A stretch of 64,000 bases of DNA from Diplocarpon mali (taxonomy: Eukaryota; Ascomycota; Leotiomycetes; Helotiales; Drepanopezizaceae). Numbering within the stretch: position 1 is the first letter of the stretch; each line of letters opens with the position of its first letter. The notes under the pieces are model-generated. The model was not told the origin of the DNA, searched no databases, and saw nothing but the letters and a program-made list of their open reading frames with translations. The position numbers and the translations under genes are program-made. Location of the stretch: positions 5,767-69,766 of the forward strand of contig JAENRP010000120.1 in NCBI GenBank assembly GCA_024741835.1, read 5' to 3'. Below are positions 46,893 through 57,434 of the stretch, piece by piece.

Positions 46893-49800
46893 GCTCACCG
46901 TCGGCCTCAGAAGACCCAGCGCCGCCATCTACCCGCCGTTATTCACGCTCAAAGCGAGGCGTAAGTTCTGGAACAATCATCTACACGCTTCAATGGCTGA
47001 TATAAATATCGCTACAGAAGCTCAGAAATGGAACGTTCATTCTTCCTGGCACGGGCGAACGGGTACGGCGTCAGATAACACTTCGCAACCACTCGAACTT
47101 CGAAGGCTTAGGTCGCTCCTTTTCCACAGACTCCGGGATCCTACCACTGCGACGGGCATATAGCCAAGCAGGGACATTTCGCACGGCGGTGGACAATGTC
47201 ACGGAAGCTTGGTGGGATTCCTGGGCTTGGATGCATACGCCGGTTGCTAAGGGCATCTTCAAGTGCTCATTGGCGTATCTACTGGGGAGTATGGCTACGT
47301 TCTTGCCGCCGCTTGCAAACTTCTTAGGACATCAAGATGGGAAACAGTAAGTAATTTATTTTCGGGGCATACTTTTCCTCAAGTTTCCCATCAACATTCT
47401 ATTCCTGTAATTTTACTGATCCCCAAACTTTAGCCTTGTAGCCACTATAACCGTTTACTTCCATCCTAGTAGATCTCAAGGTAGTATGCAGGAGGCCATC
47501 TTGTTAGGTATGTCCCGGCTGTATCTCTCACCTCAGGCTGTAGATCGACCTGTTACAATAAATTGCTGGAAAGGACCAAGCTAAATCTAAGCAGGACTTG
47601 GGGCCTTCTTCTACGCAGTCTTCATCTCGGTTTCCAGTATGGCTACGTCTGTGTTCTTCGAGTCGCAACTGGGCATGATCGAGCTTGGCTATGTCCTAGT
47701 ACTGATTTTGTTTGTTGGCGGTGGTCTAGGATTTGTTGGGTGGTTCAAGCAGAAATATAACGCGCCATTAGTCAGTGTCAGCTGCAGTCTGACTTCCTTG
47801 GCTATCATTACGGTCTTAACGAAAGAGAACGCCATTCAGGTTGGAGTCTTCTCCAACGATAAAATTATCCAGGTCATGAAGATGGTTATGATGGGAATGG
47901 TATCGACGTCCTTGGTCAGCTTGTTGATCTGGCCTATCTCAGCTCGTACAGAGATTCGGGAAACCATGATTCAAGCTACCGACTCTCTATCGGAGATGCT
48001 CGTTCTGGTTACCCGAGGGTTTCTCAGCGGCTCTGAGACAGAGCTGAAATCTTCCAACTTCAACAAGGCACAGAGCAGATACAAGTCTGTTTTCTGCCGG
48101 CTGCAGACTAATTTGAAAGAAGCAAAGTTTGAGCATTATCTGCTCGGTACAGAGGAGCAATATAAGCTCCAAGCAAGTCTTGTCACATGCATGCAAACTC
48201 TTTCGCAATCAATCGGTGGCTTGAGGAGCGCTGCGAATACTCAATTCTCGCTACTCGGGGAAAGTTCTGGTGCTGCCACACCGCTCTCGCTTCACATCTC
48301 TGAACAGCTCGAGGAGCACGTGGTCCCGAAAGATAACATTCGCCCCGACCGGGACAGATTTGACACGTTGACGGCTATTGAGGAAGCACCTGAAGAAGGC
48401 AGCGGTATCGAAGAACAAGTGGATGAGGAAATTGAACCTTTGAGTCGATCTGATAGGCAAGCAAGTGCGATTAGTTTCGCCAGTTCCATGCCAGTTCGGA
48501 CGCCCTCGGAAATATTCGCGCGATTCATCATGCATCTGGGGCCGTCCATGAAATCCTTGGCGTATACCATTTCTCAGATTCTGCAAGAACTGCCGTTCGG
48601 TGAGGGGCCGCGGTATGAGATCAAGATCAACTCACATTTTACAACAAGCCTCACTGAGGCTCTAAAGCTTTACAGTAGTGCAAGATCAGAAGCACTGAAG
48701 GAACTTTATCGAAGCAAGGAACTAGACCGCGAGAGACCCGAGAGTATCGAGGCCGACTTCGAGGAAGTGGCCAGCAGTTGCGGTTACTTCTCCTTCTCAC
48801 TTGAGGACCTAGCTTCAGAAACGCAAAATTTTCTGTCGATACTCTCGGAGTACCAGGAGACTACGGAGAAGCCCGATTCGCGTTCTTGGAATTGGTTGAG
48901 ATTCTGGAAATCACAGACGCAAAGACATAAACGGGATGCAAACACCGTGCCTGAAGAAGAAGAGAGGTTAATCTCACAGCCCCAGCAGAGTGTCCTTCCA
49001 AAAGACGTTCCAGATCTTGTTTTCGAGAGACGAAAGACGAAACAATGGCAGAACTCGACAAATGAAGAAAACAAGAAGTGGAGTATATATCACAAGATCT
49101 TGAATATTGTACTATTTCTCTCTCGAGATGACATCCGATTTGCTGCGAAAGTAGGATTTGGCGCTAGTGCCTACGCCATGTTTGCGTTCATTCCTCTGAC
49201 TCGTCCCCTATATCAACACTGGCGGGGAGAGTGGGGTCTTCTGTCCTACATGTTGGTTTGCTCGATGACGATTGGTGCCTCAAACACCACCGGCTGGAGT
49301 CGTTTTATAGGCACTTTCATAGGCGCTGCAACTGCCTGTTTTCTATGGTCAATTACCCAAGGCAATCCTTACGGTTTGGCGTTCTGTGGGTGGTTGGTTA
49401 GCTTGCCCTGCTTCTACATAATTGTAGCCCGTAAGCAAGGACCTTTTGGCCGGTTCATTATGCTAACATATAATCTCTCCTGCTTGTACGCCTATAGCTT
49501 GTCCATAAAAGACGATGATGACGATGATGATGAAGGAGGTGTCGTTCCTATCATTACCGAGATCGCTCTTCACAGGGTGGTGGCTGTTTTGGTAGGTTGC
49601 GCTTGGGGACTTGTCATCACCAGGGTAATTTGGCCTATTTCTGCCCGCCAGAAATTCAAAGACGGGCTGTCGCTATTATGGCTCAGAATGGGTCTGATCT
49701 GGAAGCGTGACCCGCTGTCTACTCTTCTCGAAGGCGAGTCTACAAATGAATACATGGACCTGCGAGAGGAGTTTGCTCTTCATCAATACATTCTGCGTCT

Positions 49801-50359
49801 AGAGTCCCTCCGCAGCGCAGCAATGAGCGAATTCGAGTTGCGTGGGCCGTTCCCTGCAAAATCGTACGAAAGAATCATGGAATCAACCAATAAAATGCTG
49901 GATGCGTTCCATGCAATGAATGTCGTTATTCAGAAAGATTTGAATGCCAGTGAAGGTGAAACCCTTCTTCTAAAGTATACGACCGACGAGAGAGCCCAGC
50001 TTTGCTCCAGAATAAGCCATCTCTTCCAAGGTAAGTCATGATAGAAATTGATTCCTTTCTGTAGCTCACGTATAAAAGTCCTTGCCAGCTCATTGAAACT
50101 CGAGTTCCCTCTCAGCGATGCTATTCCCAGCACATCAAATGCGAGAGACAGATTGCTCGCCAAGATTTTTCAATACAGAAAGAATGTCGCCAGCGCTGAG
50201 CAGGATCCCAATAGCCCTGTGGTCAGAGACGAAGACTATGAGATGATATATGCTTATATCCTCGTTACCGGACAACTAGCCGAAGAGCTGAAGAGGGTCG
50301 AGACGGAGATCGAAGATATATTTGGGGTGATGGATGAGAACTTGTTTAGATTAGTCTGA
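46889..50359 (+). CDS. BRE4/FUSC-type multi-spanning membrane protein
   Basis: Exons 46889-46960, 47018-47346, 47434-47507, 47595-50030 and 50079-50359, 1063 residues. An N-terminal group of membrane helices starts near residue 95 (CSLAYLLGSMATFLPPLANF) and continues with VFISVSSMATSVFFE and LVLILFVGGGLGFVGWF; a long hydrophilic middle follows. A second membrane block near residues 660-840 (FAAKVGFGASAYAMFAF, WGLLSYMLVCSMTIG, IGTFIGAATACFLWSI) has the FUSC_2/aromatic-acid-exporter pattern, and the tail fits the BRE4 (brefeldin A sensitivity) family. A run of seven Asp lies between helices (49509-49535). The likely role is transport at an endomembrane or the plasma membrane; the substrate is unknown. 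The last intron (48 bp) must end in AAG to stay in frame. Confidence 0.88.
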
Positions 50360-50569
50360 AAAAGAATATGGTTTTGGTATTGTACAGATTCGCACTATAG
50401 ATCTTAGGCAATATAACCTATGAAGAAGGCGCAAAAGTAAGCATTCGATTTGTACATATAAATTATGATTCACACCCTCGTGCTTCTTGCCATGGAACTA
50501 ACACTCATTACCAAGTTCATGTCACTAAAGTATCCTGTCCGAGCGCTCTTCTGAAATCCCTTCCTATAA

Positions 50570-53059
50570 TCAAAACATCACCTCTCTGACCTTGCCAGCC
50601 TTATTCCTGATATCATACTCTACCCACTTTGCAACTGCCCTCCTACCAGGAGCTATGAGAGTGCCGGGGTTCATAACGTGGCATCCCTCATACGTGACAC
50701 AATAGGCTGGGGCCTCAGTATCGGCAAGGACCATAGCTGTAGGCAATGGATATACTTGCAACGAGCTAGCATAATCCCATAGCACAGGCCGGATCGCCAT
50801 GCCGAAAGGCGAGAGATATCCTTGATCCAGAATTGTCTTGACAAGTTTCCTTGCTGCGTGGAGATCGCTGGATACAGTTTCATCTTCGGCTGGCTGGGGC
50901 AGACGGGATTCAGCTGCGACGACTTCGATGTCCACTTCCATACCTGAGCCTTGGTCACTCGCTACTGGGGTTGTGCTTGGTACGCCCATCTCATGGTCTC
51001 CCTCCTCTGCTGTTGTGGTCTGAGACGAAAACTGAATAGCTGTCCGCCGCAGACGGCCCATCATGTTATCTCTTAGTATAATAATTTCATGTGCGGGTCC
51101 GAAAAGTGATAGCCGAGATGGGTTGCTGGTCCAGATGGCTTCGCCGTCTGTCTTCTTGCCTCGTTCCTTTTCCGCTTCTGTATTGGCGGCCGCAAAGGCT
51201 CGTTTGATGCGGGATGTAAATATTTCCGGGACACTCTTTCTCGGCAACGGGGTAGCAGCTCCGGCCGAGAACGCCGATGCCCAGCCATCGTTATCGCCTG
51301 GTACGAAGATGAAAGTTGCAGACTGGAGGAGAGTGGGGTAGTCAGAGAGGGTCTGAGCCAGTCCGTCAAAGTACTCTTTGTACTCTATGCTGCCACCGCT
51401 GCCTCCTCGTGCCATGACTGCATGTTGGACGAAGTTTCCTATGAGGACAAAGACCATAGGCGTGTCCTCTTCTGGCTCTGCAGCGTACAAAACAAGAATC
51501 TTTTTCAGAGCCTGGAGTGTCCGCGGCTGGTCCAGATTAACCTCGCCAATGATGACCATCCGTCCTTTGCCCCCTAATGCATCCTCAGTAGAGGGAGGTC
51601 TGAGAAGTCTTTGCTCCAACTTCCTCATCTTGGATCCCACAGCTCGCTCGCTTCCCACACCGAGAAAGTCCACCCAGCCGAATCCTCCCGCTGCGGTCAA
51701 CCCTCCCTCTCCATCGGTACCAGTAAGTCCTATAGTTACCTTTCTCCTCTCACAAGGTGGCCCGCCGATGAAGAAGCCCACAAACTTACCGCCAATTGTA
51801 CCTCCAACTCCACCGACACCGCCTAGTCCACCGCCAGCGCCGTAGTCTTCTTCTTCGTAGATACCGTCTACCAGGACTATCATGCCGGGCGCAAACCAAG
51901 CTCCGTCCTCGGGGATGGGTTTGGTATGTGTTAGATCCAAAGCAATACTTCCAGTCAGGTCATTGATTGCTAAAGTCCCGGTCGGAGATATTGTTAGAAG
52001 ACCTAGAAGCATGTGGCTGGTGCCATTACGGCCAAGAAGATTCGCAATGGGTGTCAACTTGTACGCTTGCTGCGTTGTTGCTAAAATAGACGATGACCGT
52101 CTAGGTACCGGTTTGAAAGCTCCGAAAGTTGGCGTCTGGAAGGATTCATTCCTGAGAAGCCGTTGATGGATCAGATTGTATCTGTTGCGAAAAACTTGGG
52201 TTTTATGTGAGGCTTGAGGGAGCAGTGAAGGTTTTGAAGCTTCTCTAAGCGCGAGTCAGTAATAAATCTGAACAGTATATAGGATGCCAAACCTGTCAAA
52301 ATGTTTTTTACCAACATTGTAGACCAGTCGAGGTTGCTCAAAGGCGTCAATGACTTTCAACCATTTCCGTGGATCTCTGAGGCTGTCGTCGTCTTCCTCG
52401 TCCTCCACGTCCAGATTCGATAATCCCACGCTTGACTGACTGTCTTCTCTACCCGAATGGCTCAGCCTGATCCCAAGCCTTGTATGCGAGACCTCTCCGC
52501 TTTGGGAAGATCCGAGCACTAGACTGTTCTGCCTACTCAGTTCCCTCGCAGTAACTATCCTGCCACCAGCCATGCTCCCTTCCAGATTTTTGATTATATC
52601 CTTCAATTCGCTGCCCTCCCCATCAACTATGACACCACCATTTCGATTCTTCCAACTCTTGGCCACTTCCTCCAAAACACGTTCTGCTAACCCCTCTTCT
52701 CGCCATTCCGTTCCGCAATGTCGCCCTATAAATGTGGCTAAGACTTGTAAAGCAGAGGAAGTCAGGGTCAAGCTATGTTTCTTTGTAAAAGTCCTAAAAG
52801 CTAGTGGTCGCAGAGTCGCAGGAGGAAGGATAACCGGGAGAATACTAGCTGCAGCCGGCCCAACATTGAATGGCCTGATGGGGTGGACTGGGGTGCCAAA
52901 TGCGGGGGATGAGGAGGGAATTGCATTCACGACCGCGCTTGTAGACAGTTGCTTAAATATCGGGGCCGTTTTGTTATTTTCTCTATTACTCGACGGAGAC
53001 ATGGCGAGTGTTGAGTAACATTTTCCGGCAAGTAGGCATGGTGGGGAAGTCAAAGACAT
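50570..53059 (-). CDS. dpb2: DNA polymerase epsilon subunit B (Dpb2)
   Basis: Exons 53059-52293 and 52244-50570 (intron 48 bp), 813 residues from the first ATG; the second Met at 53002 (MSPSSNRENNK) would give 794. An N-terminal helical domain is followed by a linker (about residues 256-310, NRYNLIHQRLLRNESF), an OB-fold (TPIANLLGR ... LLGLLTISPTGTLAINDLTG) and an inactive calcineurin-like phosphoesterase domain (VIIGEVNLDQPRTLQALKKI, PMVFVLIGNFVQ, FIFVPGDNDGW, HEIIILRDNMMGR), all typical of B-subunits. The end HVMNPGTLIAPGRRAVAKWV matches the family. It is essential for replisome assembly with Pol2. A Gly-rich insert (about 51770-51840, DYGAGGGLGGVGGVGGTIGG) lies in the OB region. Divergent from the NASP gene. 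Confidence 0.95.
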
Positions 53060-53279
53060 GGAAAGGGAAGACGCGTTCTTGCACTAGGGTGACGCGTCAA
53101 CGGGCGTAAAGTGTTTTGTCAAGGTGACTTATCCATCATCTGTCGCAACCACTTCTATACCATCAACTCATTTATCATACCATCACGTCTGCTGCATCTT
53201 CAATCTAATACAAGTCATTGGAAAGCTGTCATAAATTGCAAGAACTGCAACCTCTTACAAAATTTAGTCTCACTTGACA
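53060..53279. promoter_or_regulatory. shared promoter of dpb2 and the NASP-type gene
   Basis: Only 220 bases separate the divergent ATG codons. It contains two copies of ACGCGT (MluI-type sites) within about 53070-53100, for example GACGCGTC near 53090; such sites bind MBF/Mbp1 at G1/S promoters in yeasts. Both neighbours (replication factor, histone chaperone) are S-phase functions, so shared G1/S control is plausible but inferred. Confidence 0.5.
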
Positions 53280-54834
53280 ATGGCCGAGCCAGTAGAGCCA
53301 CCAGTCACACTGTCAGAAGGTCCCGCAGCGGCAATGGAAGCCTTCAACTCAGACAAAGTCTCCCTAGCAGATCTCTGCGCGAAGGGTACAGCACAGTACG
53401 CGCACAAGAACTTCGAGGAGGCTGCAGATCTCTATGCGCAAGCTGCAGAGCTGCAAGCTGGACTCAATGGTGAGATGTCCCCCGAAAACGCAGACATCCT
53501 GTTCCTCTACGGACGGTCACTTTTCAAGGTTGGCCAGAGCAAAAGCGAAGTCTTAGGTGGAAATGCAGGTGGAGAAAAGAAGAAGCCTAGTGTAAATGCG
53601 AAAGCAAAGAAGACGGATACTACGAAGGAAGAGCCCAAGGCTGAAGGACAGGAGATCAGAGATGAAGGTGTTTCGATTGTTGTAGGACGGAATGCGAGTG
53701 AAAACGATGCGGCCGATGCGAAGAAACCTCTGTTTCAGTTCACTGGTGATGAGAACTTTGAAGATTCGGACGACGATGCTGAAGAGGTAAGCTCGAAGTA
53801 CCTTTGCTGGCTATAGTCCTGACAGGCCGTTAACAGGGTGATGCCGAAGGCGAAGAAGAAGAAGACGATGACCTCGCATCGGCATTCGAGGTTCTAGATT
53901 TGGCACGAGTCCTATTTATGAAGAAACTTGAAGAGCCAGAGGAGAGTGACGGCAAAGGAAAGCAGGCTGGCCAGTCTCCTATGACAAAACATATTCTTGA
54001 GCGACTGGCGGATATCCATGACCTGCTGGCAGAAATCTCCCTTGAAAATGAGAGGCACGTTTCATCATTCTGGGTGATAAAGTCCGCTAACTGTTACTAG
54101 ATTCCCGGGTGCTGTCACCGATTTCAGAGCAGCCTTGGGTTACAAAGAAAGAATGTACCCCGAGGAGTCAGAAATTATCGCTGAAGCTCATTTCAAGCTC
54201 TCTCTTGCTTTGGAGTTCGCTTCAATAACTAGAACCAAGGAGGAGGAAGATGAGGAGACTACTGCCGAGTCTGAGAACCATCTGGACCAAGGTTTGAGAG
54301 ACGAGGCTATCAAAGAATTGGAGCTGGCTATCATGAGCACGAAACTTAAGTTGGCGAATCAGGAGGTCGAGCTTGCTGAGACATCTTCTCCCGACGATAA
54401 CGAAGTCACCCGATCACAAATTGCCGAAGTCAAGGAAATCGTCGCTGATATGGAGGGTAGAGTAAGTCGTTCGAGCCAAGTACAACTAAGGGCTGGGCTA
54501 ATCATGTCCATAGCTCGCGGAGTTAAAAGGACCGGCAGTCGATGTCAAGAAGGCTTTGTATGGACCTGCCAGCCTGGCAGGCGTGAGCTCAATGGGTGGT
54601 GTATTGGGCGCTGCGTTGGGCGAGTCTCCGGCTGAAGTAACTGCCAGAATCGACGAGGCGAAGAAGGCAGCAAATGATGTTTCCGGCCTCGTTCGTAAGA
54701 AGACGAAGCCGGCGGAGGTGCCTGCGAGTTCTAGTGTGACAAATGGGAAGCGGAAGGCAGAGGATGATAGCATCGAGAGTGACAGCAAGAAGGCCAAGGT
54801 CGAGGATGTTGTTGACGCTGAAGCCGGTGCTTGA
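53280..54834 (+). CDS. NASP/Hif1/Sim3-type histone chaperone (SHNi-TPR)
   Basis: Exons 53280-53786, 53837-54054, 54101-54461 and 54514-54834, 468 residues. A first TPR lies at about residues 30-80 (LADLCAKGTAQYAHKNFEEAADLYAQ split over the region), an acidic insert of the NASP kind follows (about 155-185, rich in Asp/Glu), then the SHNi-TPR part with LADIHDLLAEISLENERF and ESEIIAEAHFKLSLALEFAS, and a basic C-terminal tail with KRKAED and KKAK that can serve as nuclear signal. The family binds H3-H4 and feeds them to nucleosome assembly or CENP-A loading. The second intron (54055-54100) has a GC donor, AG/GCACGT; no GT donor keeps the frame. Confidence 0.92.
54055..54100 (+). other. GC-AG intron in the NASP-type gene
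   Basis: 46 bp, donor AG/GCACGT, branch CCGCTAAC, acceptor TACTAG. Kept in the mRNA it brings a TAG at its own 3' end in frame, so retention would truncate the protein after ~255 residues. Confidence 0.8.
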
Positions 54835-55128
54835 TGCTCAGGTGGGATGATTGGATTTTTTCTTTGGACAGATGAATTCAAAAATGGGCTGGCGTTTGAA
54901 ACAGGATACCACAGGCGTATGCCCTCAAAGTCGGATCAATGATGCTTTGTTTATCACGAAGAGAGCAATTTGAGCTACTCTCCATGAGTCAGATGTGTCC
55001 GGTTGGAGTCGCGAGTGTCGGATGGGCGATATGATGCCTGGCTGGTAATCGGAACAATCTTTTCTACTGTCTTTAACATCCTCGCAACGATGCTTCTGTG
55101 TCTGGGTTGACATTTATAATTGAAGACG

Positions 55129-56205
55129 CTACTTTGCTTCCTGGAGCTTACTCCAAAACTCCTCAATTTGCTGAGCGACCTCTAGAACCCTCTGCCGGAC
55201 AATTGCGTGTCCTACCTGCGGGACAACAACGACATTATGCATCCCAACCTTTTGGAGGTCTTGAAGACTGCACACATCGTCCAGCTCGCCCAACACGCAG
55301 AGAGTCTCGATATTCTGCTTAGCCGCCTGCGCGAACTCGGCCTGCCTGTCCAACACCCCTCCGTCTCTAAAAATGCCAACTACACTCGCTGTGTGTCCCT
55401 CGTGTTGTTTAGTTTGCCACTTCCTCTTCGTCAGTCCTGCTATGCGCGACATTTTGGCATGCAGGGTTCGAGATATGAATGGTAAGAAACGAGAATCCAC
55501 ACTCACGTCTCTCACAGCCTCAGCAACGACCTCCCCGCGGCTAACTCTCTCCTTCCAATCCACTGGAACTACTAATTCCCCACCCTCCAGCAAGCCCACC
55601 ACCCATGCTCTCGCCTGATCTTCCAGTCCCTCGCCGCCTTTCAAGTAACTCTTCTCCGCCTCGCCAAACTGCGCCGAGCTCCACAAGCCAGCAGGGGCTA
55701 CAAGCACCATCGACGATACAGCCTCAGGGCTCAAAGCCGCGAACGATGCCGTGATGGATCCTCCAAACGAATAACCCAGAAAATGCGCATCGTTCCACCC
55801 AAGCTTCACCAGCAAGTCCTTGATCAGGCCATGGAAGAGGGCTTGCTCATGCGCTACCACGGGAGTGTCAGACAACCCATGTCCCCAGAGGTCAACAAGT
55901 ACACACTGGGCATGTGGAAAGCGGGAAGAGAGCACGCTTGCCAGTGGCTGAAGACCAATTGCAGATGTTTGCACGCCGTGGATGAACAGCACATGGGATA
56001 CTGGCCTGGTGAGGTTCTCGGCTGCCAGGCACGATGGGGGAAGCTCATAGTAGGCGGCTGTTCCCTGGGGCGAGTGGAGATATTGGGCTTTTGGTAGGAT
56101 CTGGCCGAATGCTGCGACGAAGGAGGCTTCCGACGGAGCTGGGATTTTTCTGTGCTCCTTGGGTTTGGGAGTCCAGGGACGTGGGAGAACAAGGGAGATG
56201 GACAT
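55129..56205 (-). CDS. alpha/beta hydrolase
   Basis: Probable exons 56205-55507 and 55419-55129, 329 residues. The fold is clear: VLFIHGVQTSAIGLQPLASVL with the oxyanion HG, nucleophile elbow GYSFGG with Ser at about residue 146, acid in LGELDDVC, and catalytic His in VGHAIVRQR. No signal peptide or transmembrane segment is seen. The substrate is not predictable; serine hydrolases of this type include esterases, lipases and epoxide hydrolases. The intron 55506-55420 (87 bp, donor GTGAGT, branch GACTGAC) contains no stop and is a multiple of three, so an unspliced 358-residue form is also possible. Splicing restores RD-WQTKQHEGH, which reads like the family better. Confidence 0.85.
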   Translation of the reverse strand: MSISLVLPRPWTPKPKEHRKIPAPSEASFVAAFGQILPKAQYLHSPQGTAAYYELPPSCLAAENLTRPVSHVLFIHGVQTSAIGLQPLASVLSSRFPHAQCVLVDLWGHGLSDTPVVAHEQALFHGLIKDLLVKLGWNDAHFLGYSFGGSITASFAALSPEAVSSMVLVAPAGLWSSAQFGEAEKSYLKGGEGLEDQARAWVVGLLEGGELVVPVDWKERVSRGEVVAEAVRDVSVDSRFLPFISRTLHAKMSRIAGLTKRKWQTKQHEGHTASVVGIFRDGGVLDRQAEFAQAAKQNIETLCVLGELDDVCSLQDLQKVGMHNVVVVPQVGHAIVRQRVLEVAQQIEEFWSKLQEAK

Positions 56206-57434
56206 TGTTGAGGAGCGAGAATGGGTTTTTCGTTCAAGCGCCTCTAGAGCCAGACGTACTCAGCACGATATGCAGTACCAGTGTGAGGTCCTAAGTAGGG
56301 TAAGTAATAGTCTGGGGTAAAGTGACCTAGTACTTTTTCGCCTACGGAACGCAGCGAGTATATTTCGGTACATTTTCCAGCATGAGTAATGAGATGCCGT
56401 GCTCTCATTCGTTGAGAGAGACCGGTCGAGTATCAAATGACGGTGAGATATGTGAGAAGTAAACAACCTTCCAAGGACAGTATCCTCAAGTCTTGACTTC
56501 AGACTGACGTGTACGGCATTCCGGTCAGTTTCATGGTACAATATCATGTTTGTGCATGGCTTGCGGGAGTCAGAACTCGAGGGAACTGAGACATCGGAGC
56601 CCGGCCTGGGGTGGAGCGCCGTCGAACAGGACGCTGCAGAGTTCCCAGTGCCAACGCGAAAGTTATAGCTCGCATGAAATACAATTCTCGGCATTTCACG
56701 ACCTCGGAGCATGTACATGCTTTCCCACGCTCGTTCTGTCTGGTCTCCTCCAAGCATGATAACAATCTGTGGAGGTGGCTGAGAACTATATCGAGGTCTG
56801 AGCAAAGCAAGACCCCACACTTGTTTCAATCAGATACATCACGGGCCTCGTTGTCACGTTGCTGGGGTTTGAAGCTCAGCTGAGCGTTGCAGATGATTGG
56901 GTTGAAAGGAAAAGGCAGATACTCGTGCCATGGTTAGAGTTGAACGTATTATATGAATTATATAAGCAGCTCTGCACTCCTCAAGTTCTGGACGTGACAT
57001 CCGGTGCTCAACACTCCGTGCTGCGACGAGAACGGCCTAGTTGACGTAATATCCGCTTCGTTCCCTTCCGCAAGCAACCACTCACCAACCCCCCTTCGCC
57101 GAGCAAGCCTCGAGTCAATGTTTTTAGTCTCTCCCGCCCAGCCAGCCTTTTTTCGTTTCTACTCGTATCATACTTCAGCTTCAGCTTCTGCTCCTCTGTA
57201 CCTCTTTTTTGATATCACACATTGATTCAGACACACGTTCCGCAACCGTCATCGCTATCTTCATCTACCTACCCCACGTTGTGCTCCTCCCGGCCACGGC
57301 AACACATTCACTTCAAGATCGAGCGCTGCGTCACAACAAACCTTAACCCTAGAGACTGTGGTTGAATCATCGATTCTTCCCCTACAATTCGATATTTGCC
57401 ACATCATATATACCTCCTGCAGCAAACAGCGAGG
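56206..57434. promoter_or_regulatory. long divergent promoter region, hydrolase / sok1
   Basis: About 1.23 kb between divergent ATG codons. A CT-rich leader (about 57060-57350) precedes sok1, common in fungal promoters. Frames of 60-190 codons on the minus strand at 56260-56829 have no domain and I do not call them. Confidence 0.5.

Noticed and set aside
56260..56829. 189-codon minus-strand frame upstream of sok1
   Set aside because: Ser/Arg-rich with no domain, overlapped by open frames on both strands; likely promoter sequence.
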